A stretch of DNA of 11,162 nt from Candidatus Methanoperedens sp. GTDB lineage: Archaea; Halobacteriota; Methanosarcinia; Methanosarcinales; Methanoperedenaceae. The notes beneath the pieces are model-generated. The model made no database searches and had not been told where the DNA came from. It saw only the letters and a list, made by a program, of their open reading frames with translations. Position 1 is the stretch's first letter. Every line of letters starts with the position of its first letter. Location of the stretch: positions 1-11,162 of the forward strand of contig JAPMTY010000036.1 in the NCBI GenBank assembly GCA_026552835.1, written 5' to 3'. Position numbers and translations under genes: made by a program. This document shows positions 1-6,646 of the stretch, in pieces.

Positions 1-356
1 CGAGTTTTCTCTCGAAGATACACTGTACTGATTCCCTTACTACATAATCTTTTCTTTAGTTCTATATCGTTAGTCAGGACAGCCGCTTTTTCAGTAATAG
101 CCAGTTCCACAATGACATCGTCCGCGAATCCATTCTTTTCTACGACAGTACACCTGCCCAGCAATGACAATGCAATTTTGGCGGCTTGCCTGTCCCTGCC
201 CTTTCCCCCGGCATAAATTTTTTCTAATTCTTTGACCGAAGGTCTTGGAACCATATAAGAATCAAAACCCAATCTTTCAAGCTCCGAAAAAATATCAAGA
301 CCGAACTGGCCGGGAACCATCATCCCGTTGGTGTCGATTATCACTTTTCTTGTCAT
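1..356 (-). CDS. PIN-domain protein, Fcf1/VapC9-like (3' end cut by window edge)
   Basis: Reading leftward from the ATG at 356-354 gives 118 complete codons with no stop before the window edge. The protein opens with a first strand and a catalytic-type Asp (KVIIDTNG, D8). It continues with an acidic pair (D79-D80 in [11 protein letters not shown]) and the hallmark [10 protein letters not shown] (T95, N96, D97), which are the acidic positions of the PIN nuclease fold. It resembles the archaeal COG1412 proteins related to eukaryotic Fcf1/Utp24; those relatives act on RNA, including pre-rRNA. The family is about 130-140 residues, so perhaps 10-20 residues are missing. The start overlaps the aIF2-gamma stop (ATGA), so translation is probably coupled. 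In many Euryarchaeota aIF2-gamma and this PIN gene sit together, followed by rpoE and ribosomal protein genes. The substrate is unknown; a toxin role is unlikely in this housekeeping context. Confidence 0.85.
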   Translation of the reverse strand, partial: MTRKVIIDTNGMMVPGQFGLDIFSELERLGFDSYMVPRPSVKELEKIYAGGKGRDRQAAKIALSLLGRCTVVEKNGFADDVIVELAITEKAAVLTNDIELKKRLCSKGISTVYLREKT

Positions 357-1582
357 TTAAATTCTTTCAACACGCCTGAACCGATAAGCCTCCAGCGCGC
401 TCCCACACGCCTGCTTATTGCAATATGTGCACCTTTATCTGCGCATATCGGTCTTTTAAGTTTGACCTCGGCTTCAGCTCCCCTTGCGCTTACGACGACG
501 CCAATCGTCGTTGCCGTCCCGATATTAAGCATCAGCGGTTCGTTTGAACGTATGGGCTCGACTGCTGCTTCATCGCTTATCCCGACAACACGTTCAAGAA
601 GTTTGGTTTCCATCAGGAACCCCTCAAGTGTCGGGGGCAGCGACCCCGGAATCCCTGCAACCTGCCCGACAAGGGCATCGCTTTTGGTCAGAGTGGGGTC
701 AAGGTTGGTGCCAATGCCTATAAGGCCGCCTGGTACAGCTTCTGTTAACTCTTCCTTCCCTGCATGAATAGTGGTTATCACGGTTTTGATGGGGACCCAT
801 TTCACAACTCCCCCGCTTTCGACTTTTCTGCCGGGACGCATCTCTATTTCATCACCAGGATGAAAAACACCAAAATTCAAAGAACCGCCTATGGCACCTC
901 CTACAAGTTTGTCAGGAAGTGTACCGGGTTTATTGATATCAAAAGACCGCGCCACATACATTAGTGGTGATTTTTTCAGGTCGTGTTTCGGGGTCGGAAT
1001 GTATTTTTCAATAGCTTCAATGACGAGATCGATATTCGTATTCTGCTGGGCTGAGATTGGTATAACCGGCGCATTTTCTGCCACCGTCCCTTTCACGAAT
1101 GCCTTGATCTGATTGTAACTCTCAAGGACTTTCTCACGTGGAACAATGTCAATCTTATTCTGGATAATCACTATATTTTTAATCCCCAGGATATTCAATG
1201 CCATAAGATGTTCTTTTGTCTGCGGTTGCGGGCATTGTTCATTGGCAGCGATAACAAGGAGTGCGCCGTCCATCAATGCCGCTCCAGATAACATGGTTGC
1301 CATCAGTGTCTCATGACCCGGGGAATCTACGAACGAAATAGCCCGAAGTACTTCTGTTTTTGCTCCACATTTTTCGCATATTTCTTTGGTTGTATAACCG
1401 TCAGGTTCGGGGCAGGCAGGGCATTTCCTGAGTACAATATCCGCATAGCCGAGCCTTATCGATATTCCCCTTTTTATCTCTTCGCTGTGCCTGTCTGTCC
1501 AGACACCCGAAAGTGCCTTGACAAGTGTGGTCTTGCCATGGTCAACATGCCCTACAATGCCGATATTTACAACTGGTTGCAA
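353..1582 (-). CDS. eif2g: Translation initiation factor aIF2, gamma subunit (GTPase)
   Basis: This is the GTP-binding core of archaeal initiation factor 2, which with alpha and beta subunits delivers initiator Met-tRNA to the small ribosomal subunit. GTPase motifs are all present: G1 GHVDHGKT (11-18), G3 DSPGH (86-90), G4 NKID (142-145) and G5 SAQ (176-178). The zinc knuckle typical of the gamma subunit is C54-x2-C57 and C69-x2-C72. A second beta-barrel starts near residue 206 ([16 protein letters not shown]) and the third domain runs to the end. Length (409 residues) is normal for the family. The start is TTG at 1582-1580, preceded by GGAGG (minus strand, 1589-1593) with a 6-nt spacer; there is no nearby ATG and the N-terminus fits the family. 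The stop overlaps the downstream PIN gene by ATGA. Confidence 0.97.
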   Translation of the reverse strand: MQPVVNIGIVGHVDHGKTTLVKALSGVWTDRHSEEIKRGISIRLGYADIVLRKCPACPEPDGYTTKEICEKCGAKTEVLRAISFVDSPGHETLMATMLSGAALMDGALLVIAANEQCPQPQTKEHLMALNILGIKNIVIIQNKIDIVPREKVLESYNQIKAFVKGTVAENAPVIPISAQQNTNIDLVIEAIEKYIPTPKHDLKKSPLMYVARSFDINKPGTLPDKLVGGAIGGSLNFGVFHPGDEIEMRPGRKVESGGVVKWVPIKTVITTIHAGKEELTEAVPGGLIGIGTNLDPTLTKSDALVGQVAGIPGSLPPTLEGFLMETKLLERVVGISDEAAVEPIRSNEPLMLNIGTATTIGVVVSARGAEAEVKLKRPICADKGAHIAISRRVGARWRLIGSGVLKEFK

Positions 1583-1588
1583 TGAAAT

Positions 1589-1593
1589 CCTCC
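1589..1593 (-). promoter_or_regulatory. Shine-Dalgarno GGAGG deciding the TTG start of aIF2-gamma
   Basis: On the minus strand GGAGG lies 6 nt before TTG at 1582-1580. It supports initiation at the non-AUG codon. The strong site probably compensates for the weak start codon. Confidence 0.8.
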
Positions 1594-1637
1594 AATACGG
1601 AAACGATGCCTTACATTGGGCTCTTTGTATTTAATGG

Positions 1638-1651
1638 CTTTTACATAAAAG
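1638..1651. repeat. Small palindrome upstream of aIF2-gamma
   Basis: The sequence CTTTTACATAAAAG is a perfect 6-bp inverted repeat around a 2-nt centre. It lies in the 107-bp gap between the 35-residue gene and aIF2-gamma, where the aIF2-gamma promoter should be. The AT-rich arms could simply be part of a TATA-like element (TTTATGTA on the minus strand). Nothing else is obvious in the gap. Confidence 0.35.
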
Positions 1652-1689
1652 GTTACGGGACTTAAGCTACGCATTAAACCAGGATGAAT

Positions 1690-1797
1690 TTACATTTTCT
1701 TCTTTTTCCCGTATTCCGTGAAATCCCTTCCAGCCTCAAGAATCTTATTAATTTTATCTGCTTTGCTCCGTTCGATATATATTACTTTTGCCTTCAT
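1690..1797 (-). CDS. Small lysine-rich protein, 35 residues, unknown function
   Basis: A short frame runs from ATG (1797-1795) to TAA (1692-1690). A good Shine-Dalgarno (GAGGAG, minus strand 1805-1810) lies 7 nt upstream. The product begins MKAKVIYIERSKADKINKIL and ends FTEYGKKKKM. The first half has a beta-strand-like VIYIE followed by a likely helix (SKADKINKILEAG), and the tail is strongly basic, which suggests nucleic-acid contact or an intrinsically flexible end. It lies 107 bp upstream of aIF2-gamma on the same strand and could share its transcript. An in-frame ATG at 1812 would add five residues (MRRLE), but that stretch contains the ribosome site, so 1797 is preferred. I do not recognise the family. 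The basis is the ribosome site, spacing and clean small frame; no homology could be checked. Confidence 0.6.
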   Translation of the reverse strand: MKAKVIYIERSKADKINKILEAGRDFTEYGKKKKM

Positions 1798-1994
1798 TTC
1801 TAATCTCCTCATGAGTAAAGAAAGAATCTCACCGATATCAAAATACCCTTAGTTTCATTTTTCCCTGTTTCTCGTTTTGTTTTTCTAAATTGTGAGATAT
1901 TCTAACTATGCCCCATCATTAATTTCATACATGCAATTATAGTTTTGTTGGTCACAAAGCGGATAAATAATATTTAATCATTGAAATTGAAAAT
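1798..1994. other. AT-rich gap of 197 bp between GNAT gene and 35-residue gene
   Basis: The gap is rich in A/T. On the minus strand it has TATA-like stretches near 1964-1978 (TTAAATATTATTTAT) and near 1935-1941 (CTATAAT), either of which could start a transcript for the 35-residue gene with a leader of roughly 100-150 nt. The plus strand carries several T-runs (about 1855-1887) with no plus-strand gene before them. I see no RNA gene, strong hairpin or longer frame here. Confidence 0.4.
1805..1810 (-). promoter_or_regulatory. Shine-Dalgarno GAGGAG of the 35-residue gene
   Basis: Seven nt separate GAGGAG from ATG 1797-1795. This site is the main support that the small frame is translated, and it argues against the in-frame ATG at 1812. 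Confidence 0.6.
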
Positions 1995-2423
1995 TTATCT
2001 TAATACGCACTTCATCAGGGTTTGCCTGCAAATATTATATTTATCACATTGCTCACACTCTATCCAGATGAGTTTTTTCTCCTCATTTGGAAGACGGATG
2101 AACCCTTTTTTCTCAAAAAAGGCAGGCGCGGTGGTGCGAAGATATACCATATCTGCCACCTCGGCGGCACGAATTAAAATAGCATCCACCAATCTTGAAC
2201 CTATACCTTTATTGCGGTAAGCCGGAAGCACCGCGATAGAGCGCAGTTCTACTACATCCCCGATATCCAGGCAGGCACACCCCACGGTCTTTTTATCAAG
2301 CGCTGCAACTATGAATTCCGGAAGGTTTTTCTCTACTTTCTCGGTGTCAAGATAATAAAAAGAGAGAAGCGTTTTTATATCCTTAATATCAACCTGTATT
2401 GCTTTCCTGAGTTCAATATTCAT
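1995..2423 (-). CDS. GNAT-family N-acetyltransferase with C-terminal Cys4 motif
   Basis: This 142-residue protein is a single GNAT domain. The acetyl-CoA pyrophosphate loop is RNKGIGSRLV (70-79, R/Q-x-x-G-x-G type). The preceding strand VVELRSIAVLPAYR (57-70) and the later APAFFEKKGFIRL (99-111) are the usual motifs A and B. The ELRSIAV strand and FFEKKGF resemble ArgA-like amino-acid acetyltransferases, so an amino acid or similar small amine is a plausible substrate, but this is inference. Unusually, the tail carries C123-x2-C126-x5-C132-x6-C139 with D-K-Y between the second and third Cys, which looks like a small metal or redox site; related archaeal GNAT proteins carry similar tails. The start is ATG 2423-2421 with a weak GAAGGGG about 13 nt upstream. 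It shares its upstream region with the divergent HD gene. Confidence 0.88.
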   Translation of the reverse strand: MNIELRKAIQVDIKDIKTLLSFYYLDTEKVEKNLPEFIVAALDKKTVGCACLDIGDVVELRSIAVLPAYRNKGIGSRLVDAILIRAAEVADMVYLRTTAPAFFEKKGFIRLPNEEKKLIWIECEQCDKYNICRQTLMKCVLR

Positions 2424-2483
2424 TTAAATTATTTTTCCCCTTCTTTTCCGTATCGGATAATTCAATAATCCTTAAGATAATTC

Positions 2484-2505
2484 TTTATACTATATATTTG
2501 TTTAT
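2484..2505. promoter_or_regulatory. TATA region of HD gene, possibly shared with divergent GNAT gene
   Basis: The stretch TTTATACTATATATTTGTTT is strongly TATA-like. For the plus-strand HD gene its centre lies about 35 bp before ATG 2526, which predicts a leaderless or very short-leader mRNA and fits the lack of a Shine-Dalgarno there. The same AT block is about 65-80 bp upstream of the GNAT start on the other strand. The assignment rests on composition and spacing only. Confidence 0.55.
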
Positions 2506-2525
2506 AGAAATTATTTGAGTAAATT

Positions 2526-3710
2526 ATGAAAGTTATTCGCGACCCAATACACGATTACATTGAACTGGACGAACTTGCACTGGCGCTTGTCGATACCCCC
2601 GAAGTCCAGAGATTGCGAAGGGTACGGCAGCTGGGTTTTTCAAATCTCGTGTACCCGGGCGCAAACCATACCCGGTTTGAACATTCACTGGGCACATATC
2701 ATCTCGCCAAACACCTGGTAAAATATGTAGATGAACTCAAGCGGGATGAATTACTCGCTGCTTCCTTGCTCCATGATATCGGGCACGGGCCTTTTTCCCA
2801 TGCGACTGAGAAGTTGATTGTCCGTTATACAAGGAAGAGCCATGATAACGTGGAAGGATTATTGAGAAAAGGAGTGATTTCAGATGTACTTAAGGACTTT
2901 TCTTTGTCGCCGTCAAATATTGCAGGACATATTAAAGGCGAGACTTATCCCGGTCAGATTATCAACAGCGAAATAGACGTGGACAGGATGGATTATCTTG
3001 TGCGGGATGCCCACTATACGGGTGTAGCCTTCGGTCTTATCGACCATGTAAGATTAATCCATGAACTGGGATTCAATGAGAATAAACTGGTTCTGAACCC
3101 CGGCGGTCTGCAGGCAGCCGAGTCGCTTCTAGTATCGCGGTTCCTGATGCATCCTACGGTTTATTTCCATCACGTTTCCAGGATTGCAGAATCCATGTGC
3201 GCGCATGCAGCTGAATATATGATTGAGAATGGTCTTTCTCCTGAATTATTCCAGCGAATGGATGATGTCGTTTTCATGAATGAAATGAAAAATGCAGGTG
3301 GCTACGCAGCTGAAATCGCAAAAAGGCTTGATGAAAGAAAATTGTTCAAACGGGCGCTGTATACCAGTTTTGATTCACTTGGAATAGATATTGTAAAACT
3401 TCGGAATAATATCAAAAGAGTTGAAAATGAGATCGCTGAAAGTTCTGGCGTCGAACCCGGATATGTACTTGTGGACATTCCTGAAATGCCGGAGATTGCT
3501 GAAATGAAAGCCTGCGTTCTTATAAACGGAAAAATGATACCTCTTGATAAAGTTTCAAGCCTCGTTGCAGCGCTGGGAAAAGCGCAGCTTGATAACTGGC
3601 GCCTCGGGGTTTTCACTCCGCCTGAATACAGGGAAAAAGTGGGTGCAGCTGCAAGGAAATTCTTTGAAGTTAAAAAGGATATGAAACAATTCAAACTGAC
3701 TGAGCTTTGA
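2526..3710 (+). CDS. HD-domain phosphohydrolase, SAMHD1/dGTPase-like
   Basis: This 394-residue soluble protein is an archaeal member of the HD superfamily close to SAMHD1, which removes triphosphate from dNTPs. The metal ligands are visible in order: H53 in HTRFEHSLG, H83-D84 in LLHDIGHGPFSH, and D153 in EIDVDRMDYLVRD. R154 and Y157 fall where SAMHD1 has nucleotide-contacting Lys and Tyr (alignment by eye). The N-terminus IRDPIHDYIELDE and RLRRVRQLG are family hallmarks. The C-terminal third (about 265-394) is the helical region plus a mixed domain usual in the archaeal members; its role is unclear. ATG 2526 is the only sensible start and there is no Shine-Dalgarno, consistent with a leaderless message. 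The 3' end overlaps cofE, on the other strand, by 20 bp. The likely job is dNTP pool control or nucleotide hydrolysis; the exact substrate is not predictable. Confidence 0.9.
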   Translation: MKVIRDPIHDYIELDELALALVDTPEVQRLRRVRQLGFSNLVYPGANHTRFEHSLGTYHLAKHLVKYVDELKRDELLAASLLHDIGHGPFSHATEKLIVRYTRKSHDNVEGLLRKGVISDVLKDFSLSPSNIAGHIKGETYPGQIINSEIDVDRMDYLVRDAHYTGVAFGLIDHVRLIHELGFNENKLVLNPGGLQAAESLLVSRFLMHPTVYFHHVSRIAESMCAHAAEYMIENGLSPELFQRMDDVVFMNEMKNAGGYAAEIAKRLDERKLFKRALYTSFDSLGIDIVKLRNNIKRVENEIAESSGVEPGYVLVDIPEMPEIAEMKACVLINGKMIPLDKVSSLVAALGKAQLDNWRLGVFTPPEYREKVGAAARKFFEVKKDMKQFKLTEL

Positions 3711-4449
3711 GCGCCTTTCTTATCACGTCTTCTTTTTCCGGCCTGTTTAATTCTCTTATCCCATATGATTCGTGATACATGTCCAGGCCGCGAATTATTA
3801 CAATCGGCATACCGCCATTCCCTTCTCCCATAAGGATATTCGCAAACCCTGCGATTTCATCCACAATTGCTTCGTTTTTAACCTCAAGCACCCTCCCGAA
3901 AAGGTCCCGGGTACCACGCCAGTCCCGTGTTGCTTTTATTCCAGCAATACCGATAGCTGCCCCTGTCTGACCCATACGGAAAGCCCTGCCGTTCGTGTCT
4001 GTAATAATAACGCTGACTTTGTTACCGGTATATTTTAAAATGGATTCTTTTAATTTCCGTGCGCTCTTATCCGGGTCTTCGGGAAGCAGCAGGATGTTTT
4101 TCTCGCCTTCGACATTGGAATGGTCGATCCCTGCATTAACGCAGATGCTGCCGTTCCTGGTGCGGACAAGAAGAAAGGGCGATTCAAGTAATATTTCTGT
4201 GCTTTCATCAAGCACTGCCTGCACAAATCCCGGGTCGTTGCAGTTTCTTTTTGCGATAATTTTTGCCCGCTGTGTTGCTGGAACGGTATCCAGGGATACA
4301 ATCCTGCCTTCGGATTTAGATACGACGGTGGAAGAAATAACAACGATGTCATGCTCCCTGAGTTCGGTTTGTTCACTCAAAATGAGCGCAATATCGTCAC
4401 CCTGTTTTATCAGGGGGATATTTTCAACAGCAAATGCGGTTGTATTCAA
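3691..4449 (-). CDS. cofE: Coenzyme F420:L-glutamate ligase (CofE)
   Basis: CofE uses GTP to add L-glutamate to F420-0 and then a gamma-linked glutamate, forming the tail of coenzyme F420, the main hydride carrier of methanogens. The 252-residue length is typical of stand-alone archaeal CofE (the bacterial FbiB is longer, with an added nitroreductase-like domain). Hallmarks are FAVENIPLIKQGDDIA (6-21), CVNAGIDHSN (103-112), TDTNGRAFRMGQTGAAIG (150-167) and DEIAGFANILMGEG (197-210). D109, D151 and E209 are the likely metal ligands by comparison with the A. fulgidus enzyme. The start is TTG at 4449-4447 with GAGG (minus, 4457-4460) 7 nt upstream; the resulting N-terminus matches the family. It lies 65 bp downstream of hppA on the same strand, but a terminator intervenes. 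The 3' end overlaps the convergent HD gene. Confidence 0.95.
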   Translation of the reverse strand: MNTTAFAVENIPLIKQGDDIALILSEQTELREHDIVVISSTVVSKSEGRIVSLDTVPATQRAKIIAKRNCNDPGFVQAVLDESTEILLESPFLLVRTRNGSICVNAGIDHSNVEGEKNILLLPEDPDKSARKLKESILKYTGNKVSVIITDTNGRAFRMGQTGAAIGIAGIKATRDWRGTRDLFGRVLEVKNEAIVDEIAGFANILMGEGNGGMPIVIIRGLDMYHESYGIRELNRPEKEDVIRKALKAQSV

Positions 4450-4456
4450 TCTGATT

Positions 4457-4460
4457 CCTC
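4457..4460 (-). promoter_or_regulatory. Shine-Dalgarno GAGG deciding the TTG start of cofE
   Basis: On the minus strand GCGAGG is followed by a 7-nt spacer and TTG at 4449-4447. No ATG in frame gives a family-like N-terminus, so the TTG is the probable start. Confidence 0.65.
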
Positions 4461-4495
4461 GCCCCCTTAAATGCAGATGAAATAATAATGCTTTC

Positions 4496-4532
4496 TAATA
4501 AAAAGGTACAGCCTTCATCCCAGAAGGCTGTA
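4496..4532 (-). terminator. Hairpin/T-tract terminator of hppA, including its stop codon
   Basis: A perfect 10-bp inverted repeat (arms 4507-4516 and 4523-4532, TACAGCCTTC and GAAGGCTGTA on the plus strand) has a 6-nt loop. On the minus strand the hairpin is followed at once by CCTTTTTATT. The hppA stop codon (4517-4515) falls in the stem/loop, so the last codons of hppA form the left arm. It looks like an intrinsic terminator and would separate hppA transcripts from cofE. Archaeal termination mostly relies on the T-tract, so the hairpin may instead protect the mRNA 3' end. Confidence 0.75.
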
Positions 4533-6572
4533 TTTCAGAATCAGCGCTGCAAACAATATCGCCACGATGTTCATCACTTTTATCAGGGGATTAATCGCCG
4601 GGCCTGCCGTATCCTTTGTCGGGTCGCCCACGGTGTCGCCCACTACTGCGGCTGCATGTGTGGGATTCTTGCTCCCGTCCGGAAGTCTCTTCCCGCCCAG
4701 GTTCCCTGACTCGATATATTTCTTGGCATTATCCCATGCCGCGCCTCCTGTTGTCATCATAAGAGCAAGAAGGAGACCCGAGATAATCACACCGATAAGA
4801 AGACCGCCAAGCGCCACAGGGCCGAATATAAAGCCCACTATTAATGGAGAAAGCACTGCAAGAAGCCCCGGGATGATCATTTCTTTCTGCGCCGCTATGG
4901 TAACGATGTCAACGCACTTTCCATAATCGGGCTTGGCTGTTCCTTCCATGATACCTTTTATTTCCCTGAACTGCCGCCTTATTTCAGTAACTATGGTTGT
5001 TGCCGCCCTTCCCACAGCGCCCATCAGGAAGCTTGCGAACAGGAAAGGAATCATGCCGCCTATAAGCAATCCCACGAGAACCATGGGGTCTGAGAGTTTA
5101 AGCACCAATTCCGGTTTGCCCTGTTCTGCGAGAAGTTTGTTTATTTCACTGCTGTATGCAGCAAAGAGAGCAAGAGCGCCGAGTGCAGCCGAGCCTATGG
5201 CATAGCCTTTTGTGACTGCTTTTGTGGTGTTTCCCACAGCGTCCAGCGGGTCTGTGATATCCCTGACTTCCTTGGACAGCTCAGCCATCTCTGCTATTCC
5301 GCCTGCGTTATCTGTTATCGGGCCGTATGAGTCTATGGCGATTATAATGCCTGTTACCGACAGCATGGCTGCCGCTGCTATGGCAATCCCGTATAATCCA
5401 AGCGCTCCGCCGCCCATGACCGTATATGAAATCAGGATTCCTGCGCAAATGACTATTACAGGTAAAGCAGTGCTCTGCAAGCCCACAGCAAGCCCTGTTA
5501 TGATGTTCGTTCCCGGGCCTGTTACCGAAGCGTTGGCAATGTCCTTTACCGGGCCATGCGTTGTCGCTGTGTAATACTCGGTAATGATTATCATCGCAGC
5601 CGTGACGCCAAGACCCACAAGCGCGCTTATGAAAAGACCGATATCGCCGTTCATCAACTGCTGTGTGATTATATAGAACAATACTACTGATATCCCTCCC
5701 GCCACGATGGCACCTTTGTACATCGCCCCCATTATATCACCTGATTTTCCAAGCTTGACAAAAAAAGTCCCGATTATGGATGCAATAATTGCTGCTGCTC
5801 CGAGCATCAGGGGATAGGTGACCGCATTTGGATATTTGTCAATTACTGTAACTCCGATGAGCATTGCGCCAAGAGCAGTAACTGCGTATGTTTCGAAAAG
5901 GTCAGCCGCCATTCCTGCACAGTCGCCCACATTGTCGCCCACATTATCAGCTATGACACCGGGATTGCGCGGGTCGTCTTCTGGAATTCCTGCTTCCACT
6001 TTCCCAACAAGGTCAGTGCCAACGTCTGCTGCTTTGGTATATATCCCGCCTCCAATCCTTGCAAAAAGACTTATGAGTGATGCACCGAACCCGAAACCTA
6101 TGACCTTATCAACCGCGCCGACATTTCCTCCGAATGCGATAAAAAGCCCGCTCACGCCAAGGAGCGCAAGGCTTGCCACTGAAATTCCTGTGACTGCACC
6201 GCCTTTGAACGCCACGTTAAGCGCCTGCTGCATACCTTCTTTTGCAGCATTGGCGCAGCGCACGTTGCTGCGCACGGATATGTTCATGCCAAGATAACCG
6301 GCTGATGCAGACATGAGGGCGCCAAGAATAAATCCAACCGCGGTAGGTACATTGATTGCCCATGCGATTAAAACTGCAAGAATGACCGCGATTACTGCCA
6401 CGGTCTTATACTGCCTGTTCAGGTAAGCCATAGCGCCTTCCTGTATTGCAGAGGCGATTTCTTTCATTCTGTCAGTGCCTGCATCAAGTTTGAGTATATA
6501 CAGAACAAGATACACGGCGAACAATAAACCGATAACGCCCGCAATCGGGGCTGAGTACAATAACGAGTCCAT
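4515..6572 (-). CDS. hppA: Membrane-bound proton-pumping pyrophosphatase, K+-independent
   Basis: This multi-span integral membrane protein (685 residues, about 16 helices expected) couples hydrolysis of inorganic pyrophosphate to ion export. Active-site signatures are complete: [22 protein letters not shown] (183-204), the acidic [10 protein letters not shown] (208-217), [10 protein letters not shown] (421-430) and [14 protein letters not shown] (645-658). The K+-dependence determinant sits in [16 protein letters not shown] (447-462): a Lys (K451) fills the place where K+-dependent enzymes have Ala, so this is the K+-independent, proton-pumping class (as described for Mvp2 of Methanosarcina mazei). 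The start is ATG 6572-6570 with GGAGG (minus, 6577-6581) 4 nt upstream. It appears to be its own transcription unit, with a promoter shared with the divergent radical SAM gene and a hairpin terminator at its end. Likely role: conserving energy from biosynthetic PPi under low-energy growth. Confidence 0.97.
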   Translation of the reverse strand: MDSLLYSAPIAGVIGLLFAVYLVLYILKLDAGTDRMKEIASAIQEGAMAYLNRQYKTVAVIAVILAVLIAWAINVPTAVGFILGALMSASAGYLGMNISVRSNVRCANAAKEGMQQALNVAFKGGAVTGISVASLALLGVSGLFIAFGGNVGAVDKVIGFGFGASLISLFARIGGGIYTKAADVGTDLVGKVEAGIPEDDPRNPGVIADNVGDNVGDCAGMAADLFETYAVTALGAMLIGVTVIDKYPNAVTYPLMLGAAAIIASIIGTFFVKLGKSGDIMGAMYKGAIVAGGISVVLFYIITQQLMNGDIGLFISALVGLGVTAAMIIITEYYTATTHGPVKDIANASVTGPGTNIITGLAVGLQSTALPVIVICAGILISYTVMGGGALGLYGIAIAAAAMLSVTGIIIAIDSYGPITDNAGGIAEMAELSKEVRDITDPLDAVGNTTKAVTKGYAIGSAALGALALFAAYSSEINKLLAEQGKPELVLKLSDPMVLVGLLIGGMIPFLFASFLMGAVGRAATTIVTEIRRQFREIKGIMEGTAKPDYGKCVDIVTIAAQKEMIIPGLLAVLSPLIVGFIFGPVALGGLLIGVIISGLLLALMMTTGGAAWDNAKKYIESGNLGGKRLPDGSKNPTHAAAVVGDTVGDPTKDTAGPAINPLIKVMNIVAILFAALILKYSLLG

Positions 6573-6589
6573 AATTCCTCCTGATTTTC

Positions 6590-6602
6590 CGCCAACTTGG
6601 CG
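6590..6602. repeat. Perfect palindrome CGCCAA-C-TTGGCG in the hppA/radical SAM divergent promoter
   Basis: Two 6-bp arms flank a single central base. It lies just downstream of the hppA TATA element, roughly between it and the expected start site (about 6588), and just upstream of the TATA element read in the other direction. That is a classical position for an operator that could repress one gene and affect the other. No known regulator site is recognised. Functioning as an RNA hairpin is less likely with a 1-nt loop. Confidence 0.5.
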
Positions 6603-6606
6603 CTAA

Positions 6607-6620
6607 GGATATATATTATT
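6607..6620. promoter_or_regulatory. Bidirectional TATA element for hppA (-) and radical SAM gene (+)
   Basis: The block GATATATATTATTTA reads as TATA-like on both strands. For the plus strand its centre is about 34 bp before ATG 6647, giving a nearly leaderless message; that gene has no Shine-Dalgarno. For hppA it is about 41 bp before the ATG, giving a leader of roughly 15 nt that still contains GGAGG. It is the only strong TATA candidate in the 74-bp gap. Confidence 0.6.
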
Positions 6621-6646
6621 TACCTATCACGCTCATAAACAAAAAT

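Noticed and set aside
1583..1994. tRNA or other structured RNA gene in the gaps around the 35-residue gene
   Set aside because: No cloverleaf-like arms or long stems were found by eye; only a small AT palindrome at 1638-1651.
4567..6297. Several plus-strand open frames of 90-159 codons inside hppA
   Set aside because: All are shadows of the hppA coding strand, with Ser/Pro/Thr-rich low-complexity translations and no ribosome sites.
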